Assembly: GCA_947500385.1 (NCBI GenBank)
Contig: CANMSA010000016.1
Coordinates: 62,001 to 126,000, forward strand
Direction: 5' to 3'
DNA length: 64,000 bases
Origin: an uncultured Flavobacteriaceae bacterium
Lineage (GTDB): Bacteria; Bacteroidota; Bacteroidia; Flavobacteriales; Flavobacteriaceae
Shown: in pieces, positions 18,316 to 27,728 of the stretch
Layout: the number at the start of each line of letters is the position of its first letter
Position numbering within the stretch: the first letter of the stretch is position 1
The notes under the pieces: model-generated
Told to the model about the DNA's origin: nothing
Seen by the model: the letters and a program-made list of their open reading frames with translations, nothing else
Database searches by the model: none
Position numbers and translations under genes: made by a program

Positions 18316-19194
18316 TTATAATACGCGTTTAATTCCGGAGAAGTCTTCCCGATAGCGAGTAGGGGTGCGCCCCTTGCTTTTTCGAAATACCCGGTTAAAG
18401 TTCGCAATACTATTGAATCCACAGATAAAGGCAATTTCAGAAATACTCAGGTCTTTTTCGATCAGCCATCGCGAGGCATACCCGATTCGCACATCGTTTA
18501 AATATTCTACAAAAGTCTTACCGGTACGCTTTTTTATGAATCTGTTAAAAGAAACATTGCTCATATTTAACAAATCGGATACCTGGCCCAGGGTAATCTT
18601 AGAGGCATAATTCTCCTGCACGAATTCGTACAGTATCTTTATTTTTTCACTGTTCTCAAAATTTTCAAGGTGGATGGTGGACGTAGAAAGCAATCGCTGA
18701 TTACGTGAGTTGGCCAAATCGAACAAAATCGACAATAACTCCATAAAATAGTCGATCCCATCCAGTTTGGATACTTTAAAAAGACGTGGCTGTAGTTGCA
18801 GCGCCGTTTCTTTGGAAAAAAGGATTCCGTGTACCGAGCGATCAAAGAGATCTTTCAGCGGCTTCATGATGCTACGTCGTAGGAATCGATCATCGAAAAG
18901 GTCTTCGTGAAACTGGATCGTAACTTCCCGTATGCTCTTATTGGTACACTTATGTTGCTCCCAACCATGATATAGACTAGGGCCTACCAATACCAGTTCT
19001 ACATTGGATATTTCCTCGATACTGTCACCGACAATGCGCTGTACCCCTTCCCCATTGGTAATGAAATTAAGTTCCATTTCGGGATGAAAATGAATGGGGA
19101 AATCAAAGAAATCCTTGGTTCGATCAAAAACCAAAAAGCTATCTTCATTTGACAAAGGGGTAATCTCACGATGTATTTTTTTTAAAATATCCAT
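18316..19194 (-). CDS. AraC-family transcriptional regulator
   Basis: The 292-residue protein has an N-terminal cupin (HFHPEMELNFITNGEG, about 36-51) and a C-terminal AraC DNA-binding domain. LNMSNVSFNRFIKKRTG is the first helix-turn-helix and GFNSIANFNRVFRKSKG the second. It is divergent from the sodium/solute symporter gene across 190 bp containing repeated TTGAAC motifs, so it probably regulates that symporter-GH130 operon. It is not closely similar to the neighbouring AraC protein, so the pair is not a recent duplicate. Confidence 0.9.
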   Translation of the reverse strand: MDILKKIHREITPLSNEDSFLVFDRTKDFFDFPIHFHPEMELNFITNGEGVQRIVGDSIEEISNVELVLVGPSLYHGWEQHKCTNKSIREVTIQFHEDLFDDRFLRRSIMKPLKDLFDRSVHGILFSKETALQLQPRLFKVSKLDGIDYFMELLSILFDLANSRNQRLLSTSTIHLENFENSEKIKILYEFVQENYASKITLGQVSDLLNMSNVSFNRFIKKRTGKTFVEYLNDVRIGYASRWLIEKDLSISEIAFICGFNSIANFNRVFRKSKGRTPTRYREDFSGIKRVL

Positions 19195-19274
19195 CTTTTT
19201 AAACGCTTTATTGCTTTTTTTTGATTTCGTTTTGATAAAATATAGTCATGACAATATTAACAAATATTTTACAT

Positions 19275-19317
19275 TTGAACAATATTATTAGTATTATTGA
19301 ACCATTAACAAGTTCAA
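19275..19317. promoter_or_regulatory. Candidate AraC-type operator (TTGAAC repeats)
   Basis: TTGAAC occurs at 19275-19280 and 19297-19302, 22 bp apart (two helical turns), with the inverted GTTCAA at 19312-19317. The direct repeat with a two-turn period is the usual layout for AraC-family sites. It is centred between the divergent AraC gene and the symporter gene. Support is by pattern and position only. Confidence 0.4.
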
Positions 19318-19384
19318 ACAATCGTTTTAAAGACTATTTTGTTTAACTTTTTATTGAATTTATTTTTCACAAAGACAAAATCGT

Positions 19385-21208
19385 ATGCTGGAAACTATAG
19401 ACATTGTAATTATTTTGGCATATCTGGTCGCTACTATGGTAATTGGACTGGTCCTGCGCAAGAGGGCACAACGTAGTAAGGATGATTATCTTTTGGGGGG
19501 CAAGTCGATTCCTTGGTATATGCTGGGCCTTTCGAATGCCTCAGGGATGTTCGACATCTCGGGAACTATGTGGTTGGTTACCATCACCTTTGTATACGGA
19601 CTTAAAAGCATCTGGATTCCGTGGCTTTGGCCCGTCTTCAATCAGGTTTTCTTAATGGTATATCTTTCGGCCTGGCTACGGCGTAGTAATGTAACCACCG
19701 GGGCAGAATGGATTTTCTTCCGGTTTGGTGAAGGGAAAGGAGGTAAATGGTCGCATACCGTGGTAGTTATTTTTGCCATTGTTAGCTGCTTGGGCTTTCT
19801 TGCCTACGGTTTTATTGGTCTTGGGAAATTTGTTGAAATATTCATTCCCTGGGAAGCTATAAGCGCCTATGTTCCTTTTGACATAGCCCCGCAGTACGTA
19901 CCGCATTTCTATGGTACCGTTTTCACTTGTTTTGCCGTGTTTTATTCTGTTCTAGGGGGAATGTCGGGTATCGTATGGACCGATTTATTGCAATTTACCA
20001 TCATGACGGTCTCGGCTTTTGCCATTGCTATTATTGCGTGGACCGCAATGGGGGAAAATACGCTCACCCTGCCAGAAGGATGGATGGACCCCTTCTTTGG
20101 CTGGAACCTGGATATTGATTGGACCGGGATCATTACGGAGGTAAATGAAAAAATTGCGTCCGATGGGTTCTCCCTGTTCGGTATCTTTTTTATGCTTTGC
20201 GTTTTCAAAGGACTGCTCTCCAGTATTGCGGGGCCCGCACCCAATTATGACATGCAGAAAATACTGTCTACCAAATCACCAAAGGAAGCGGCAAAAATGA
20301 GCGGCTTTGTATCGCTGGCCCTTATGCCGGCGAGGTATTTGATGATCGGTGGCTTTGCCGTACTAGGCTTGCTGTTCTATGACCAGCTAGATCTGCAACG
20401 CGCCGGACAAATAGATTTTGAACAAATACTGCCTTCGGCCATTAGTCAGTTTGTACCAGTCGGACTCATGGGCCTCTTATTGGCCGGTCTTCTAGCGGCC
20501 TTTATGTCTACCTTTGCCGGGACTCTCAATGCGGCGCAGGCTTACTTAGTGAACGATATATACTTGCGCTATAAAAAAGAAGCCAAACCCAAACAGGTAA
20601 GCCGCATGAACTATGCAAGTGGCATTGTTGTGGTCATTGTTAGCATTATTCTTGGCTTCTTCGTAAAAGATGTGAATTCGATTACCCAGTGGATCGTATC
20701 GGCCCTTTGGGGAGGTTATATCGTCTCGAACATCCTAAAATGGCACTGGTGGCGTTTCAACGGTGAAGGTTATTTTTGGGGAATGCTATCCGGTTTGATT
20801 CCGGCGGTTTTATTTCCCCTGGTCTTCAAAGAGACACTCGAGCTTCACTTGTTTCCATTGCTATTATTGATTACGGCCATTGGTTGTATTGTAGGTACCT
20901 ATACCGCAGGACCGACGGATGAACGGCGCCTAATGGACTTTTACAAGAAAACAAGACCCTGGGGGTTTTGGAAGCCTATACGGGACAAAGTATTGGCAGA
21001 GGACCCCAGTTTTAAAGAGAATAAAATGTTCAAAAAAGATATGTTCAATATATTTATTGGAACCGCTGCACAGACCCTATTGGTCATCATACCGCTATAC
21101 CTGGTTCTAAGAGAATATACACCTTTATTAGTCTGCTTGGGGATTTTCGCAGTTTGCGCGGTACTTCTCAAAAAATTCTGGTGGAACACCTTGGACGAAC
21201 AAATGTAA
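19385..21208 (+). CDS. Sodium:solute symporter family (SSS/SGLT-like) sugar transporter
   Basis: The 607-residue inner-membrane protein has many hydrophobic segments and SSS-family features: KDDYLLGGKSIPWYMLGLSN near the N-terminus, and FAGTLNAAQAYLVNDIY in the core. It would import a sugar with sodium, a sensible driving ion in a marine cell. It is followed 2 bp later by a GH130 phosphorylase. By analogy with bacterial mannan pathways, the cargo is inferred to be a beta-mannosyl disaccharide. Expression is likely controlled by the divergent AraC regulator. Confidence 0.92.
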   Translation: MLETIDIVIILAYLVATMVIGLVLRKRAQRSKDDYLLGGKSIPWYMLGLSNASGMFDISGTMWLVTITFVYGLKSIWIPWLWPVFNQVFLMVYLSAWLRRSNVTTGAEWIFFRFGEGKGGKWSHTVVVIFAIVSCLGFLAYGFIGLGKFVEIFIPWEAISAYVPFDIAPQYVPHFYGTVFTCFAVFYSVLGGMSGIVWTDLLQFTIMTVSAFAIAIIAWTAMGENTLTLPEGWMDPFFGWNLDIDWTGIITEVNEKIASDGFSLFGIFFMLCVFKGLLSSIAGPAPNYDMQKILSTKSPKEAAKMSGFVSLALMPARYLMIGGFAVLGLLFYDQLDLQRAGQIDFEQILPSAISQFVPVGLMGLLLAGLLAAFMSTFAGTLNAAQAYLVNDIYLRYKKEAKPKQVSRMNYASGIVVVIVSIILGFFVKDVNSITQWIVSALWGGYIVSNILKWHWWRFNGEGYFWGMLSGLIPAVLFPLVFKETLELHLFPLLLLITAIGCIVGTYTAGPTDERRLMDFYKKTRPWGFWKPIRDKVLAEDPSFKENKMFKKDMFNIFIGTAAQTLLVIIPLYLVLREYTPLLVCLGIFAVCAVLLKKFWWNTLDEQM

Positions 21209-21210
21209 TA

Positions 21211-22407
21211 ATGCAAACCATGCCAATATCTATGACTCCCATAAAGATCAAAAATTACGATGCTATCGTGGCCGACCACAGACAATTGTTAGAACGTAAA
21301 AATCCCCCGACCAGCTCAACAAATGGATTGTTTCAACGGTACACCCACCCCATAGTGACCGCTGCCCACATTCCCATTCACTGGCGTTACGACCTCAATC
21401 AAGAAACCAACCCGCACGGTTTGGAGCGCATTGGCGTAAACGCCGCGTTTAACGCCGGGGCCATAAAATGGAATGGAAAATATGTACTTGCCGTCCGCAC
21501 CGAAGGTTGGGACCGAAAATCATATTTCGCCTTTGCCGAAAGTGATAATGGAGTAGATAACTTTAAATTTTGGGACACCCCTTTGCTGATACCACAAACG
21601 GACGACCCCGATGTAAATGCCTACGACATGAGGCTTACCCTTCATGAAGACGGGTATGTGTACGGTATTTTCTGTACGGAAAGAAAAGACCCCAACTCTC
21701 CTGACGGGGATACTTCTGCCGCTATCGCAAATGCCGGAATCATTCGATCAAAGGATATGTGCAACTGGGAGCGGTTACCCGATCTTATCTCCAAATCACA
21801 ACAACAACGGAATGTTACCATACACCCAGAGTTCATCAATGGCAAGTATGCCATCTATACACGGCCACAAGACGGTTTTATTGAAACCGGCTCTGGAGGT
21901 GGTATTGGTCTAGGGTTTGTAACCGACATGGCACAACCCGAAGTGGAAGACGAGGTAATCTTAAACCCGAAAGCCTATCATACGGTTTATGAACTTAAAA
22001 ACGGGCAAGGCCCCTCCCCCATACGCACGGAGGAAGGGTGGTTGCATTTGGCCCATGGCGTTCGAAATACCGCAGCCGGACTACGATATGTTTTGTATAT
22101 GTTTATGACCGCTCTGGACGATATTACCAAGGTAATTCACCAGCCAGGAGGGTATTTTATGGCTCCTATCGATGAGGAAATGGTAGGTGATGTAGGGAAT
22201 GTATTGTTCAGTAATGGTTGGATCGCCGACGATGACGGGAAAGTATTTATATACTATGCCTCTTCAGACACGCGTATGCACGTGGCAACATCGAGCATTC
22301 CTGTTTTAATTGATTATTGTAAAAACACCCCCAAGGATAAATTGTATTCCAATGGATCTGTTCAAAGTGTATTGGATCTTATAGAAAAAAACAAGGGACT
22401 CTATTAA
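21211..22407 (+). CDS. GH130 beta-mannoside phosphorylase (4-O-beta-D-mannosyl-D-glucose phosphorylase type)
   Basis: The start is taken at the ATG 2 bp after the symporter stop; two further in-frame ATGs (21220, 21232) could also serve, and the longer ORF from 21154 overlaps the symporter. The 398-residue protein matches GH130 subfamily 1. GAIKWNGKYVLAVRTEGWDR is present, as is the general-acid Asp in NAYDMRLT (Asp139). These enzymes phosphorolyse mannosyl-glucose to mannose 1-phosphate and glucose. The partner mannobiose 2-epimerase needed for a pure mannobiose pathway is not in this window, and other beta-mannosides could be the substrate. Confidence 0.9.
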   Translation: MQTMPISMTPIKIKNYDAIVADHRQLLERKNPPTSSTNGLFQRYTHPIVTAAHIPIHWRYDLNQETNPHGLERIGVNAAFNAGAIKWNGKYVLAVRTEGWDRKSYFAFAESDNGVDNFKFWDTPLLIPQTDDPDVNAYDMRLTLHEDGYVYGIFCTERKDPNSPDGDTSAAIANAGIIRSKDMCNWERLPDLISKSQQQRNVTIHPEFINGKYAIYTRPQDGFIETGSGGGIGLGFVTDMAQPEVEDEVILNPKAYHTVYELKNGQGPSPIRTEEGWLHLAHGVRNTAAGLRYVLYMFMTALDDITKVIHQPGGYFMAPIDEEMVGDVGNVLFSNGWIADDDGKVFIYYASSDTRMHVATSSIPVLIDYCKNTPKDKLYSNGSVQSVLDLIEKNKGLY

Positions 22408-22424
22408 GGCAGCTCCCTTTTTTT
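22393..22424 (+). terminator. Rho-independent terminator of the symporter-GH130 operon
   Basis: AAGGGA (22393-22398) pairs with TCCCTT (22414-22419) and merges into a seven-T tract. The hairpin contains the GH130 stop codon, an economical arrangement. Confidence 0.75.
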
Positions 22425-22453
22425 GTTTGGTTAATTTTTTGAGTAGTGAAAAT

Positions 22454-22485
22454 GGCACCCCTCAATGGCAGGGGTGCCGTCTTTT
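22454..22485. terminator. Bidirectional terminator hairpin between convergent genes
   Basis: GGCACCCC (22454-22461) and GGGGTGCC (22471-22478) form a perfect GC-rich 8-bp stem with a 9-base loop. TCTTTT follows on the plus strand and ATTTT on the minus strand. It lies between the GH130 gene and the convergent DUF255 gene and can end both transcripts. Confidence 0.75.
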
Positions 22486-22540
22486 AAACCCGTCCCGCAT
22501 GCATTATCAAAGACAACGGCGTAGGCGTTGGCAGCGTGCC

Positions 22541-24646
22541 TTAAAAGTTCTTCAATTGCTCCAAAGCCGCTGCGGTCGTTGCTACAGGGAGTTTACACGT
22601 TTGATCTTGGCAGACAAAAATAAACGTATCATCCGCTAGGTAGCGGCCTTCGAAAAGGGGCAAATTGCTCTCGGTAACGCTCGCAACCTGGAGGGTGTTC
22701 GGTAAATGATTTTGAAAAAGTTCTTTTGCCAGTATGTTTGCATCCGGGCCTACAATGGCAATTTCATAAAAGGGAAAGGTAGCATGCATCAAGACCTTTG
22801 CCCATCTGCCATAGCTAGGGGCACTGGTAGAAACAGAGGCCGTCATGGAGGACAGCATTTCCTTTGCCATTTTTGACATTTCCTTATCATACAGTATATG
22901 CCCCAGTTGGTACAGATTGTCTGCCATGACGGCGTTTGGCGAAGGCAATACACCATCATCCGTTTTAATAATGGTAGCGATCAAACCTGTATCCTTATTA
23001 TAACGGAACATGCCCGAAGCGTCGCTGAAATTTTTCTGTACCACTGTTGTTAATTGCTGTGCAAAATCAAGATAGGACTGTTTCCCAGTTGCCGAATACA
23101 ATTGAATGCAGGCATCGGTCAAGAAAGCATAATCCTCTAGAAAACCCTCTTTCTGTTTACTTCCTTCCTTAAAGGTATGCACCAAGGCTTTTCCCTGATA
23201 ACTATTCGATTTTAGAAACTCAAAAACTGCTTCAGCCTTCTGTAAATGCGTTTCGTTACCGAAGGTTTTGTAGGAAGCTACCAGGCCTTTGATCAAAAGA
23301 GCGTTCCAGGAGGTGATTATCTTATCGTCGCTTCTGGGTCGAATTCGCTCGTCACGGACTTTCAACAGCTTTTGTTTCCATTCGCTTTTCGCTTTCTCCA
23401 AGGCCGCTATGGACATTTTGTGTTCCGCGGCAAAAGCAGCATCCTTTTTTTGAGTGCGAAGTACATAATTGCCTTCTTCCCAAACACTCTCGGGACCTAT
23501 GTTAAAATAAACGGCAAAGAGCCTAAAGTCTTTTCCTAAGACCGCTTTCAATTCTGCTTCCTTCCACAGGTAGAACTTCCCTTCCTCTCCCTCACTATCT
23601 GCATCTATGGCAGCATAATAACCCCCGCCCGGCGATTTCATTTCACGATCCAAAAAAGCAATGGTCTCCATGACCAGGGTCTTATAGGCCGGCTCTTTAA
23701 ACAGTAAGTATCCTTTCGAAAAAAGATCGATTGCCTGGGCATTGTCGTAAAGCATTTTTTCGAAGTGCGGTATTTTCCACTCGCTGTCTGTACTATATCT
23801 GTAAAATCCACCACCGACATGATCATAAATACCACCTCGCACCATTTGGTCAAGGGTATTTTTAACGTGCACTTTTGCCGCTTCGTTCCCCGATAATACC
23901 GCATAATCCAACAAAAAATCAAGATTGGAGGGCAGCATGAATTTCTGGGTACCTCGATCCCCGCCTTTTTCAAGGTCCCATAGCGGTTCCCAATTGGCCA
24001 TTCCTTCGTGAAGGGTCTCTTTGGTAAGGTTCGCAAAGTTGTTGGTGGGTTGTACGATATTGGCTTGGGCAATACCATCGGCTACCATATTGGAGTATTC
24101 CGCGGCTTGTGCGGGATCGTTTTTATAGAGTTCGCTTATTTTGGTCAGGACCTGTGTCCATTGTTCTTTCGTATGATAGGTACCTGCATATAAGGGCTTG
24201 CCATTTGGCAGAGCAATCACATTCAAGGGCCATCCGCCATTGCCGGTCATCAACTGGAGGGCCGTCATATATACTTGGTCAATGTCGGGCCGTTCTTCCC
24301 GGTCTACCTTGATATTGATAAAATGCTCGTTCATGACATTGGCTACCTCTTCATTTTCAAAAGTCTCCGCTTCCATCACATGGCACCAATGGCAAGAAGA
24401 ATAACCGATACTTATGAGCACCAATTTGCTGTCGCGCTTGGCTTCGTCCAGGGCTTCTTGGCTCCATGGCCTCCAATTTACCGGGTTATGGGCATGTTGT
24501 AATAAATACGGACTGGTCTCTTGCGCCAGCGCATTTGTAAATTTATGGTCCGTTGCAGGCGTAGTCGGTTGTTCCTTACAAGAGAAAGCCAACAGGGCCA
24601 ATACGTAAATAAAGGGCTTTTGAAAAAAAGAGAATGGCGCAGACAT
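22541..24646 (-). CDS. DUF255 thioredoxin-fold protein (YyaL/SPATA20 family), lipoprotein
   Basis: The 701-residue protein has a lipoprotein-type signal (LAFSC) followed by the DUF255 domain. Its segments are [12 protein letters not shown], the redox motif SCHWCHVM and [13 protein letters not shown]. The remaining two thirds resemble an (alpha/alpha)6 barrel like N-acylglucosamine 2-epimerases ([24 protein letters not shown]). The cellular function of this widespread family is poorly defined. Here it is exported and lies just downstream (46 bp) of an SGNH esterase on the same strand. The barrel resembles sugar epimerases, but I would not call it the missing mannobiose epimerase. Confidence 0.9.
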   Translation of the reverse strand: MSAPFSFFQKPFIYVLALLAFSCKEQPTTPATDHKFTNALAQETSPYLLQHAHNPVNWRPWSQEALDEAKRDSKLVLISIGYSSCHWCHVMEAETFENEEVANVMNEHFINIKVDREERPDIDQVYMTALQLMTGNGGWPLNVIALPNGKPLYAGTYHTKEQWTQVLTKISELYKNDPAQAAEYSNMVADGIAQANIVQPTNNFANLTKETLHEGMANWEPLWDLEKGGDRGTQKFMLPSNLDFLLDYAVLSGNEAAKVHVKNTLDQMVRGGIYDHVGGGFYRYSTDSEWKIPHFEKMLYDNAQAIDLFSKGYLLFKEPAYKTLVMETIAFLDREMKSPGGGYYAAIDADSEGEEGKFYLWKEAELKAVLGKDFRLFAVYFNIGPESVWEEGNYVLRTQKKDAAFAAEHKMSIAALEKAKSEWKQKLLKVRDERIRPRSDDKIITSWNALLIKGLVASYKTFGNETHLQKAEAVFEFLKSNSYQGKALVHTFKEGSKQKEGFLEDYAFLTDACIQLYSATGKQSYLDFAQQLTTVVQKNFSDASGMFRYNKDTGLIATIIKTDDGVLPSPNAVMADNLYQLGHILYDKEMSKMAKEMLSSMTASVSTSAPSYGRWAKVLMHATFPFYEIAIVGPDANILAKELFQNHLPNTLQVASVTESNLPLFEGRYLADDTFIFVCQDQTCKLPVATTAAALEQLKNF

Positions 24647-24692
24647 CGTAATTTTTTATAGGGCAAACATACAAATTCCAAGGGTAGCGCCA

Positions 24693-26072
24693 CTATTCGC
24701 TGCTAAAACTGGAAGCAGGCAGGTTCGCAGCATTGAACAAAGTGGCCAAATCGGTATTCCGCCAGGCAAATCTTACGTGAACCGGGACCGGAACTTCATT
24801 TGCCGATACCAGCACGTGATTGTCCTTGATCTTTGCTTTCGCTGGATAGAAAACATTATCCGCCCCGGCTATTTCAAACTGGGCCAGTTTCTTCGTTTTT
24901 GAGTAGAGCCCGGTAGCATGATCAAAGTAAACCGCTACTTTCTTCCCTTCAATTTTGATTTCCTTGAACAAGGGTCCGTTGACCTCTCCACGTTCCTTTT
25001 TGTAGTGGTACTTTAGCGCAATATTGGCCAAACGAAGTCCAACATCTTGTTTGTTCTGAGGGTGAATATCATCAATGGTACAAATATCACTTGTGACTGC
25101 CATACCTGTATTTGACAGCCCTAACGCTTTCCGTTGTTGATCTCTAACCACCACTCCTTCTTTAGGGGTGCCATACTTATAAGGAGCAATTTGCACATAA
25201 TAAAACGGAAAGTCATATCCCCAGGCCGAGCGCCATGAACGGATCATCATGGTAAATAGGTCCTGATATTTATCTGCATTTGCCGTGTTCGATTCTCCCT
25301 GATACCATAGGGTACCTGCAATCTTGAAATTGGACAAAGGCGCAATCATGGCGTTGAACAAGGAGGAGGGTTCCGTTGTCACCCATTTATTTTCACGAAT
25401 TTTCTTTGCGGATTCGAACAAATCCTTGCGGGTTTTGAACACCTCATCAGGAGTCCAAACCTCTGCACAGGAAGCCCCCCATGATGCATCGATCAAGCCA
25501 ATTGGGACGTTCGTTTCTTCCTGTACTTTTTTGGCAAAAAAATAGGCTACGGCGCTAAAATGGGGCATACTTTTAGAGGTACATGCCTCCCATTGTCCTA
25601 CCAAGTCTTCTTGTGGATGTTGTGCGGTTCTTTTTTGCACGGTAAACAAACGGATATTCGGATAATTGGCATTCGCGATCTCAGCTTGCGCATGGTCGAT
25701 ACCGCTATTTGCGCTCCACTCCATATTTGATTGCCCTGAACACAACCATACTTCCCCGATTAAAATGTTCTCCAATAAAACCTGGTTATCCTTCCCTAAA
25801 AAATGAATGGTAAAAGGGCCTCCTGCCTGCGGTGTTTGCAACAATAAACTCCATTTCGCATCATTCCCCGTGTTAACTTCCATGGTTTTGTTATCCCAAC
25901 CCGTGGTGACCCGAAACACTTCATTCGGAGCCGCCCACCCCCATAGTTTTAGTTCATTGTTACGTTGCAACACCATATCATTTGAAAAAATGGCGGGCAA
26001 CTCGATTTTTGCGAAAACCGACTGTATACCAATAAGGAAAGTGGCAAAAAGAAAAAATAGCTTAATTTTCAT
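24693..26072 (-). CDS. Sialate O-acetylesterase-like SGNH carbohydrate esterase, exported
   Basis: The 459-residue protein begins with a signal peptide (GIQSVFA). The SGNH catalytic residues are visible: Ser115 in CSGQSNMEWS, LWYQGESN in block III, and the Asp-His pair in DDIHPQNK. Family members remove O-acetyl groups from sialic acid or from plant and algal polysaccharides. Given the mannan and sulfatase genes around it, a de-acetylase of an algal or plant polysaccharide is more likely than a sialic acid enzyme, but the sequence does not decide this. Confidence 0.9.
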   Translation of the reverse strand: MKIKLFFLFATFLIGIQSVFAKIELPAIFSNDMVLQRNNELKLWGWAAPNEVFRVTTGWDNKTMEVNTGNDAKWSLLLQTPQAGGPFTIHFLGKDNQVLLENILIGEVWLCSGQSNMEWSANSGIDHAQAEIANANYPNIRLFTVQKRTAQHPQEDLVGQWEACTSKSMPHFSAVAYFFAKKVQEETNVPIGLIDASWGASCAEVWTPDEVFKTRKDLFESAKKIRENKWVTTEPSSLFNAMIAPLSNFKIAGTLWYQGESNTANADKYQDLFTMMIRSWRSAWGYDFPFYYVQIAPYKYGTPKEGVVVRDQQRKALGLSNTGMAVTSDICTIDDIHPQNKQDVGLRLANIALKYHYKKERGEVNGPLFKEIKIEGKKVAVYFDHATGLYSKTKKLAQFEIAGADNVFYPAKAKIKDNHVLVSANEVPVPVHVRFAWRNTDLATLFNAANLPASSFSSE

Positions 26073-26171
26073 TTCTACTGAATTAAAATAGAAGCTAAAT
26101 ATACTGATTTTATAGGGCTTCCCTTTCTATCGTTTTTTCAATATCTTTAAGTATTCGGTAAATTTTGAACC

Positions 26172-27542
26172 ATGAAAAAAAGTGTTTTTCATATTAACAG
26201 GCGTCGTTTTTTGAAAGGTACCACAGCTGCTCTTGCCCTTTCATCCTTTGGGGCTTATGGTATTGACCTAATGCACCGAGAAAGAGTACTCCGGGTAGGG
26301 CTTATAGGGACCGGATGGTACGGTAAGAGTGACCTGTTTCGATTGATGCAGGTCGCGAATGTGCAGGTTGTTTCCCTATGCGATGTAGATCAACGGCAGC
26401 TCGCCCAGGCCGCCGAATTGGTTCAGAAGAAACAAGCCAATACAAGCAAACCAAGAACCTTCACCAACCACCAAGCAATGCTGGCCGAGAAAGATCTCGA
26501 TATTGTGCTTATCGGTTCGCCCGATCATTGGCATGCCTTGCAAGCCATTGAAGCAATGAAAGCCGGTGCACACGTATATTTACAAAAACCAATCAGTGTA
26601 GATATATTGGAAGGCGAAGCGCTCCTCGCCGCCGCGAGAACATACGGAAGTACCTTACAAATCGGGATGCAACGCAGAAGCACCCCCCACTTAATCGAGG
26701 CAAAGCAGCAGCTAGTTGATACCGGACGGCTAGGAAAGATCGCCCATGTAGAAATGTGGTGTTATTATCATATGCGCGATACGGAAAACCGTCCCGTGGT
26801 GCCAGTTCCGGATTTTTTTGACTATGAGCAATGGACAGGGCCAGCGCCTTTGCGGGAATTTGATGGAATACCCCATAGGAGGTGGCGTGCTTTTATGGAA
26901 TATGGCAATGGTATTGTGGGTGATATGTGTGTACATATGCTCGATGCGGTTCGATGGATGCTAGATCTCGGATGGCCTACCAAAGTAAGCTCAACCGGTG
27001 GTATTTTCATGCAAAAGGCCGCCAAGGCCAATACGACGGATACCCAACAGGCCGTTTTTGAGTTTGATGAACTCAATTGTGTTTGGCAACATCGTAGTTG
27101 GGGAGCCTCGGCCGATCCCGAGTACCCATGGGCCTTTAAAATATATGGTGAAAAAGGCACCCTCACGGCGAGCGTTTTCCAATACGATTTCGAATCGCTT
27201 GAAACGGGCCAAAAAATTCATAAAAAAGTTAAATATGAAAAGGAGCAATACCCTGCGGATCTTACAGAAAAAGATATTGAACTGCACACCGCACCGGCTA
27301 CAAGAATGCATATGCTCGATTTTTTAGCGGCAATCGACCGGCGAACGCAACCTGTGTCAAATCTTACGGAGGGCCATATATCAACCGCCAGTTGTATTCT
27401 CGCCAACATGGCCCTAGCAATGAAAAGACCTTTACAGTATACGACCGAAAACAAAATTATTTTAAACGATCCGGAAGCAACCGCTTTGCTCAAACGTTCC
27501 TATCGCGAAGGCTGGTCGCACCCTTCTTTGGAATTTTTGTAG
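26172..27542 (+). CDS. Gfo/Idh/MocA-family NAD(P)-dependent oxidoreductase, Tat-exported
   Basis: The 456-residue protein has a twin-arginine signal (INRRRFLKGTTAALALSSFG) and a Rossmann fold with VGLIGTGWYGKSD. It also has the family loop QKPISVD, where Gln replaces the usual Glu of EKP. The C-terminal beta-sheet domain contains GDMCVHMLDAVRW. A Tat signal indicates export of the folded protein with bound cofactor, as known for glucose-fructose oxidoreductase-type members. Such enzymes oxidise or cyclically redox-modify sugars and glycosides. It stands alone on the plus strand; the metabolic link to the GMC/isomerase operon is inference. Confidence 0.9.
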   Translation: MKKSVFHINRRRFLKGTTAALALSSFGAYGIDLMHRERVLRVGLIGTGWYGKSDLFRLMQVANVQVVSLCDVDQRQLAQAAELVQKKQANTSKPRTFTNHQAMLAEKDLDIVLIGSPDHWHALQAIEAMKAGAHVYLQKPISVDILEGEALLAAARTYGSTLQIGMQRRSTPHLIEAKQQLVDTGRLGKIAHVEMWCYYHMRDTENRPVVPVPDFFDYEQWTGPAPLREFDGIPHRRWRAFMEYGNGIVGDMCVHMLDAVRWMLDLGWPTKVSSTGGIFMQKAAKANTTDTQQAVFEFDELNCVWQHRSWGASADPEYPWAFKIYGEKGTLTASVFQYDFESLETGQKIHKKVKYEKEQYPADLTEKDIELHTAPATRMHMLDFLAAIDRRTQPVSNLTEGHISTASCILANMALAMKRPLQYTTENKIILNDPEATALLKRSYREGWSHPSLEFL

Positions 27543-27558
27543 ACCACGAGGAACGTGC

Positions 27559-27708
27559 TTGCTGAAAAACCAAGTTCTTATCAAGGTAAAAAGGCAACTC
27601 ACCCATGGCGAAGAGCACGGTTGGCAAAAAGCCCGGTTGCAAAATGGTATATCGTATGTGAACTATGAAGCCAAAAAATGGTCGTATTTTTGGAATATAA
27701 AGAGCTAA
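27559..27708 (+). other. Short open frame without ATG between two genes; possible gene remnant
   Basis: From a TTG at 27559 a 49-codon frame reads to a TAA at 27706. Its product has a protein-like, mixed charged and aromatic composition (for example QLTHGEEHGWQKARLQNG and YVNYEAKKW). No ATG start exists and the upstream continuation overlaps the Gfo/Idh gene in another frame. It may be the 3-prime remnant of a lost gene or simply untranslated sequence. The region otherwise holds the leader of the SCO1 gene. Confidence 0.2.
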
Positions 27709-27728
27709 TTCATGTAATACAGTGGAAA

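Noticed and set aside
22541-24646. DUF255 protein as the missing mannobiose epimerase
   Set aside because: Its helical barrel resembles epimerases, but the DUF255 redox domain and an export signal place it in a different family.
24693-26072. Sialic acid catabolism based on the sialate O-acetylesterase name
   Set aside because: No sialidase, lyase or kinase for sialic acid is present; the family acts on many acetylated glycans.
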